A stretch of 64,000 bases of DNA, taken from Chamaecyparis obtusa (lineage: Eukaryota > Streptophyta > Pinopsida > Cupressales > Cupressaceae). The notes beneath the pieces are model-generated. The model did no database searches. It saw only the letters and a list, made by a program, of their open reading frames with translations, and was not told the origin of the DNA. Of the stretch, positions 58,701 through 64,000 are shown one piece after another; position 1 is the stretch's first letter; the number at the start of each line of letters is the position of its first letter. Location of the stretch: contig BSBK01000965.1 in assembly GCA_027943335.1 (NCBI GenBank), positions 372,001 through 436,000 of the forward strand, written 5' to 3'. Both the position numbers and the translations under genes were made by a program.

Positions 58701-59219
58701 AAATAAACTAGCCCAAAATCCCCTTGGACATAATTAAGAAAGTAACCTCTACGGGGTGTAGCATGAAATGAAGCCCCAGAATCTAAAACCCATGAATCAT
58801 CAATACTTTCTAAAGAAAGAATCAAAGCATCCTCTTCAAATTTATTACTTACCACATTTACCTCCTTGTTACCTTCTTGTTTGTCTCCTTCTTTATTCTT
58901 CCAAGACCATCAATCTTTCTTCTTATGACCTAGTTTTCCACAGTAGCAACAATCATTTGGCCCTTTGGATTCAGATCTCTTTTTCTTTGATTTTCCTCTT
59001 GATTTCCCATGATTTCTAGATTTGTTTCCTCTCTCATTGGTTCTACCCCTGATTTGTGCATTTAAGACACTACTTGATGTGGATCCACCTGAGCTTTTCC
59101 TATGAATTTCCTCACTCAGAATAACACCAATAACATCATCATATTTTAGGGTATTAGAGTTTGTTGGCTTTTCCTTCCAACAACTGCCATAGATCCTTCT
59201 GATAGAGATAGTCCTCCAT
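55712..59219 (-). pseudogene. Copia polyprotein: gag knuckle, protease, integrase, RT, RNase H
   Basis: On the - strand: gag C-terminus (LKYDDVIGVILSEEIHRK), a knuckle CCYCGKLGHKKKD whose last Cys codon is a stop (58910), and protease LDSGASFHATP (about 58780). Then GAG-pre-integrase (LWHNRLEHMSEKGM, FCESCVYGK) and integrase with HIDVWGPA, LRSDNGGEY and NGMAERMN; the triad is kept although a stop at 57896 splits it. RT at 57100-56560 has SLYGLKQAPRKWY and YVDDML. RNase H is at 56160-55850 (VDSDLERDID, STTKAEYVA), ending at 55712. Stops also near 57114, 56825, 56750, 56560 and 56066. The Tork-like phrasing of integrase and RT is an impression, not a tree. Confidence 0.9.
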
Positions 59220-59799
59220 TTGATTGACCTGTTAATGCTTGATACAACCACTAGACTTATAGAAGACATAGGAGGTTGTTAAACCATGTCATGAATCCTA
59301 AGGGGAGAACTGACCATTTTTCCCAACAATCTCCCCCTTAGCATTACCCAAGGGGATTCAAACCTATGACCAAGCTCTGATACCATGTTAAAATAATAAC
59401 AAAATAAAGAGAGACAAGAAATTATTTAATTCAATGAGATAGGAGTAAGAAGATTTACCATGAATTAATAAAAAAAATAGGAGCATTTACCAAAGATCTA
59501 AGCAACAAAGGAGACAAGATTTTGAAGGGGGAAAAGCACCAAAAGATTGACCTGTTAATGCTCGATACAACCACTAGACTTATAGAAGACACATGAGGCT
59601 GTTAAACCATGTCACGAATCCTGAGGGGAGTGCTAACCATTTTTTCCAAAAATCTCCCCCTCAGTGTTATCTGAGGGGATTTGAAACTATGACCAAGCTC
59701 TGATACCATGAATTAGATAGGAGTATTGGCTTGCTAGTTTATTGGCTTTTCCTTCCAATGGCTGCCATAGATCCTTCTAATAGAGATAGTCCTCCATTT
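59220..59799. repeat. Inserted block with duplicated 5'-leader sequences inside copia gag
   Basis: Two ~165-175 bp near-copies (59220-59385 and 59541-59713; shared GACCTGTTAATGC, CCACTAGACTTATAGAAGAC and AAGCTCTGATACCATG) flank a 155-bp AT-rich spacer. Both copies end in GCTCTGATACCA, which on the - strand is an initiator-Met primer-binding site. Then ~60 bases of gag (59735-59799) repeat 59155-59219. It looks like copies of a copia-type leader brought in by insertion or unequal exchange; a small terminal-repeat retroelement is another reading. Confidence 0.55.
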
Positions 59800-59866
59800 G
59801 CATTTTCCATAACTGAAAGTTCTGCCCATTAAACTTGTCAACCTTTAACCTACCCTCATCTTCCAT
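59800..59866 (-). pseudogene. Copia gag N-terminus, separated from the rest
   Basis: ATG at 59866, then MEDEGRLKVDKFNGQNFQLW, the usual beginning of copia gag. It continues to about 59735, then hits the inserted or duplicated block described at 59220-59800. A second copy of its downstream part (QMEDYLY...KDLW) lies at 59155-59219 and leads into the gag C-terminus, with about 120 residues of gag missing. Confidence 0.75.
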
Positions 59867-59939
59867 TTCTCCCACTCAATTGTGAGACTCCCACTAAACT
59901 GTGAGATCTTCCTACAGAGGATAATTGAAAAAAAACCTT

Positions 59940-59951
59940 GCTCTAATACCA
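59940..59951 (-). other. Primer-binding site of the copia element
   Basis: TGGTATTAGAGC on the - strand, one change from the initiator-Met complement, 2 bases from the LTR. Confidence 0.8.
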
Positions 59952-59953
59952 CT

Positions 59954-60360
59954 TGTTAGGATTAACAAGACATAAATAATAATTACATGAAAATATAACC
60001 AATATCAGAAAACAATAAACCACACAAAAAAGAACACAATACACAAAGATTTAACGTGGTTCACCCAATCTTTGGGCTACATCCACCAACAATGAGTCCA
60101 ATATTATTATTATCCAGTGATTACAACCTGATTACAATCCATAATCCCTTACAGCTCGATTCCACCGCAAGTACTAAAATCATACATTATGAAATCCCTA
60201 ACCCTAAGCCATATTATACAATATTTTTCTGCTTTAGGGTTATAATGAGTTATAATATGTCGGTGCAAAAATAGCTAAAAATATGTCAGCCTCAATGGGA
60301 GGAAAAGTGTACAGTACTTTCCTAGATAGTACTTTCCTGATTAGTCACCACAAGCTAACA
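59954..60360 (-). repeat. 5' LTR of the copia element (407 bp)
   Basis: Same ends as the other copy. It is about 15 bases longer through a small local duplication (AGTACTTTCC twice, 60313-60338). Confidence 0.92.
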
Positions 60361-63000
60361 TCAGATATATCTTTGATTACAATACAATCATTATTAAGAA
60401 TGCTTCGAATGACTTCATCTTCCTCTTGTAGCTTTATAAAATATTGCCTATGTAACATCATGAGCTAAACCACATAATTCAGTTCTTCTTCCCCATCTCC
60501 TAAATCTGGCCATATAGGTGTACTTAAATCTAGCTGCAGTTGAGCTAGAGGATACAATGCTTGTTTCTTAGTGGCTTGCCCATCTAAAATTTTCATGTTC
60601 CTTGATCTACAACTAATGTTTGCATCAGTTGTTTCCAACCATGGGTGTCCTAGGATAACAGGGTAACTCACAAGATTGACCTTTGGTGATAGAATCATGA
60701 AACTAGTAGGGTGCTCCCAAGAATCTAAGGCAACTATTATGTCTTCTATCATTCCATCAGGGGTGATAGTAGAGCTATCTACTAATTGCAATATTATTGG
60801 AGTAGCTCTCAACCCTTCAATGCTTAGTTTGTTTATAGTATCTTTGGTCATTACATTAATGGCAACACCTAAGTCTATTAATGTATTTTTGACAAAATAA
60901 AAATAATGTTAATGTTCACAAATGGAATCCCTAGATCTGAATATTTTGGTATTACCAATTTTCCTAACATGATATCAGCCAATTGTCCTATAACATGAAC
61001 TATTGTAGGATCCTTTTTCTTTCTTCCCAGCTTTTTAATACAAGGTTCTTTTATTACTTTTCCATAAACAGGAACATCCTTTATTGCTTAAAGCAAGGGA
61101 ATCTGGACATGCATGTTCTTTAGCTGGTCAATGATATCAAATGGTTGGTCTTCTTTTGGTATGGGCTTGTACATGCTGAGCCTCTGAGGAAAAGGTGGTT
61201 TAACTGATGTATGAGCATTGGCTGAGTTGGAAACATTCTCTAGGGCAACAATATTTTGAAAAGCATTCTCTAGAATTGGTACTGATGCTGTAGGAAGGTC
61301 TGGCACTTCAATGATAATAGGTGATTTAGGTGCAGGCAAAGTAGTACCTAATCTTAAATGTATATCAGCTATGTTAAGTGCATAGGAAGGGTACTGCCGA
61401 GAATTAGTAGCATACATTTTCTACTATGGTTGTTGACTATTTGGATTCGGTTGTGGTTGAGAAGGTAACTATGTTTTCTTTTGAGGACTTGTATTTGTAG
61501 GTGGTGGAATTATTGTAGGTATATTTTTTGGAGGTGGTAAAGGTGGATATCTAGGATTTAGATTAGGCCATTGTTGAGGTCCTCTCCATTGGTTAGTGGG
61601 CTGCCAATTCCTTGTGGTTGTTTCCATTGGTTCAAAAATTATGGCCATTGGGGTTGTTGTGGAGGATACCATTGATTCTGTTGATTATTTGGCCAAGCAT
61701 TGTTCCAAGTGGGTTGATTATACTATGGAGGACTTTGGACATTCTGGTTTTGTCACTAACTATTATAAGGATTTAAAATTTGTAATGGGTCTTGAGGCAT
61801 ACCTTGTCTCATGGCCCATGGCCAACACTAAGCAAGAAAGAATACTTTCTCATCCTCTCCTTCTATCTTTAAGTATTCAGTTGGAAGATGCTGATTCTCC
61901 AAGTTTGTGACCAATTTGCATTAACAATCCTTCTTTTGTTTGCAACAATGAGGATAGTATTCAATTAGTTGCACCTTTGCATCTGCATTCTTTTTCTTGG
62001 TAGTCATCATGTCCAAGTGTGTAGCAACATCATTTATGATGTCTTTCTTGAAGTCTGCCAAAAGGTTTTAAATCTCCATCTTTGAAATACCAGAGCCACT
62101 TCCTTTAGCCACTGTTGTGTGAAATCCCATTCCTTTCTTCACTGCTGCTCTAGAATAGTTTAGACAAATCTTCAAAAGATCATCCTAGGAAGATTGAGAT
62201 ATATCTCCTCCAGCCATGAGGTCCAAGGCTTCAAGATAGTTTTCATTCACTCCTCTTAGAAAAATCAGCTTCTGTGAATCCTCTTGCAATGCATGTTGAG
62301 GGTTCTTTTGTAAGTTAAACAAGAAGCATGATATGTAGTCCTCTAATGTCTCATCTTCCCTTTGTGACATTCAAAAAATGTCATCTCCTTTTGAATCACT
62401 CCCCTTGTAGTATTCCTTATACTTCCTTAAAAATAAATCTCTCATCCTGTCCCAATTTGCTACTACATTTTCTCCTAAGCCCATGAACCATCTGAGAGCT
62501 GACTCCTTCAGTGTTGCTGGAAATAACATAAGCTTATGAATCTGAGTATTATAGCCAAAAATTTGACACAGTATGTCAAAATTGAACAATAAGGTGTTAG
62601 GATCCTCTGTAATGAGGCCATAGAACTTTGGTAGTGCTGAATCAGGTATATTCTTGAGGTTAGGATTGTTGATAAGACTTGGAATAGGAAATGGAAATGT
62701 AGGAGCAGCCATTATTGGAGGTGTTGGATATTGAAATTATGGCTGGAAAGTATTATTGAATGAAAGGTTTTGGACAACAGGTGGTCTTGAAGTAGGATTA
62801 TTATGTAAATTGGCTAATATTTCCACAAAAGGATGGAGGTCAAATGTTTCATGAGTGTCTTCTTCTATTGAAGATGATGCAGCAAACTTAGGACTTGCAT
62901 CGAGAAATGGTAACTCAAGTTCTTCAAATTCTTCTTTCAATTTAACAGGTTCTTTTGGAAGAAATATGCCATGAACATCTTGCCTTCTTTGATGCATGAA
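60361..63000 (-). pseudogene. Athila-like gag and protease
   Basis: Gag from 62997: acidic N-terminus (VKLKEEFEELELPF), then a Retrotrans-gag domain (62640-62185) with LFPATLKESALRWF, FLRKYKEYY and LRGVNENYLEAL. A Pro/Trp/Gln-rich region follows (61672-61470). A further region (61417-61088) has PFDIIDQLKNMHVQIPLL. Protease at 60880-60600 has TLIDLGVAINVM (the active-site DxG is DLG here) and ILGHPWLE. It ends at the copia insertion point (IVIKDIS). Stops near 62735, 62370, 62185, 61467 and 61088, plus a frameshift around 60900. Confidence 0.85.
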
Positions 63001-63107
63001 AGTAATTTGATGACTTGTGAAGAAATCTCACAACTACTTAGTATTGACTAAAAATAAGAAACTAATCTAAAAACTAAATGACTCATTAAGGTTCCTAGTT
63101 CAATATC

Positions 63108-63126
63108 ATCCCCAACAGCGGCGCCA
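63108..63126 (-). other. Primer-binding site of the Athila-like element
   Basis: On the - strand TGGCGCCGCTGTTGGGGAT, four bases after the 5' LTR end. TGGCGCC starts are usual in Athila/Tat elements. Confidence 0.85.
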
Positions 63127-63130
63127 AAAA

Positions 63131-64000
63131 TGAAGTCTCACAATAGGTAATAATAATCATTCCATTGTCTCTCTTAGGATTGATATACTCATACTAAGGA
63201 TTACTCTCCCCACCATGAAATGCATTTATATTGTCAATCCAAGGATGTAGAATTGAAATGGGACAACATAGTTTGTGCAGTAAGTTCCTCTAAGAGTCAT
63301 ACTACATATGATGTAGGAAGATAAAATGCATGAAAGGAACATGTGCTATTGATATAGGAAAGTAAACACACTTGGATAATTAATGAAATTACTAAAGAAA
63401 GCTTGTGAAATGAATCTAGTCTATCTAACAACTCAAAACATTCACTATGTCTATCTTCTACAAGTGTTGCAGGAATATCCATAGTAGTAATGTTGTAGGA
63501 GTAAAACAATAACTCTACTTGAAATAAGGGAAAATTTAGGAAGAAAATATACTCTAACTTAATCTAATCCACCTCCCAAGTAGGCCCCCTTGGTTGGCTT
63601 CTACTAACTACTAACACAAGAAATAATCCAAAATCACTCTTCCATTAAATTCTTCTTAACTAGTTACATAACAATTGAACAACTCATGAAGAACAAAAAA
63701 GAGAAACTTATGCTTATACTAAATACATCATTCTATATTTTCTCATTACCTAACTAAGTTGATAAAATCCCTTTATAAAGAGGATTAACGCTTATTGAAA
63801 ACATAACAGAAAAGTCTGAATAAACCTCACTAAATAAAGAAGTGGTAAAACAACCATGACATATTACAATTATTGTAGATAATGGAATAAAAAATCTGAG
63901 GAAATATAGCAGACTTATTTCCTATATTCTCTAGAACAACAACTCCTTTCTAGGTGCAACATATCCTTCAGAACCATGTTGGATTCTTCCGCCATGATTG
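63131..64000 (-). repeat. 5' LTR of the Athila-like element, cut by window end
   Basis: Aligned to 47724 onward; about 870 of the expected 1215 bases lie in the window. Confidence 0.9.

Larger units (their letters stand above)
55182..60360 (-). mobile_element. Ty1/copia retrotransposon nested in the Athila-like element
   Basis: LTRs at 55182-55573 and 59954-60360. The flanks TCAAA (55177-55181) and TCAGA (60361-60365) are a 5-bp duplication with one change. On the - strand the 5' LTR is followed after 2 bases by TGGTATTAGAGC (59951-59940). Order gag, protease, integrase, RT, RNase H is the copia order. The polyprotein has about 8 stops, and gag is rearranged (see 59220-59800). Confidence 0.92.
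47724..64000 (-). mobile_element. Athila-like Ty3/gypsy retrotransposon (runs past window end)
   Basis: The LTR pair is 47724-48938 and 63131 to beyond 64000. On the - strand the 5' LTR is followed by TGGCGCCGCTGTTGGGGA (63126-63109), the primer-binding type used by Athila/Tat elements. The 3' LTR is preceded by TAGTAGGGGGCAGA. Gag, protease, RT, RNase H and integrase follow in order, then an extra ORF region before the 3' LTR. RT phrases FTCPWGTYAY, LPFGLCNAPATF and YMDDFT are characteristic of Athila-type RT. No chromodomain. A copia element (55182-60360) splits protease from RT. The target duplication cannot be checked because the right end is outside the window; left flank is ACTAG. Confidence 0.88.

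Overview
This is 64 kb of a large, AT-rich, repeat-dominated plant nuclear genome. Plant origin is supported by an LRR receptor-like kinase pseudogene with a plant-type intron and by plant-type Ty3/gypsy (chromovirus and Athila-like) and Ty1/copia elements; three of the elements have a primer-binding site complementary to initiator-Met tRNA (one exactly, the others with one mismatch). The element composition and nesting depth look gymnosperm-like (conifer), but that is an inference. I see no intact cellular gene: nearly everything is transposable elements inserted into each other, and all coding regions carry stops or frameshifts.

Layout, left to right. (1) 1-2486: the 3' end of an LTR element with a ~1.7-kb LTR. 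(2) 3190-6119: a broken, 5'-truncated LRR receptor kinase. (3) 6200-30007: a large DNA transposon inserted about 80 bp after the kinase stop. It has terminal inverted repeats starting GGGTAAAAGTACA, an ATAG 4-bp target duplication, a decayed multi-exon DDE-like transposase gene on the + strand, a second unknown gene converging on it from the - strand, and a ~1.7-kb minisatellite. It was later hit twice. A 9.3-kb pol-less LTR element (9109-18429, TSD ATAGT) interrupts the transposase, and that element is itself interrupted by a 2.6-kb non-coding LTR element (11032-13627, TSD CTTAT). A 4.4-kb solo-LTR-like block (21574-25980, TSD GGATC) interrupts the second gene. Removing each insertion on paper restores the reading frame across the junction, which is strong support for the boundaries. 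(4) 30012-31664: intergenic flank. (5) 31665-44519: a chromodomain-bearing Ty3/gypsy element (- strand) containing a second one (32899-38873, TSD GCACC). (6) 44687-44876: a terminus of another copy of the same DNA transposon family, cut by an LTR (44877-46408) that is the inverted relative of the LTR at 749-2486. (7) 47724 to beyond the window end: an Athila-like Ty3/gypsy element (- strand) with an extra ORF between integrase and 3' LTR. It is interrupted between protease and reverse transcriptase by a defective Ty1/copia element (55182-60360).

The most interesting object is the 6200-30007 DNA transposon. Its two-gene convergent structure, its motifs (DFSENY, DGCAGQFK, an HGK..DGVG block and a Cys-rich tail) and its 4-bp duplication do not match the common plant superfamilies (hAT, CACTA, Mutator, PIF/Harbinger, Mariner). 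A Sola-type assignment is my best guess and needs a profile search.
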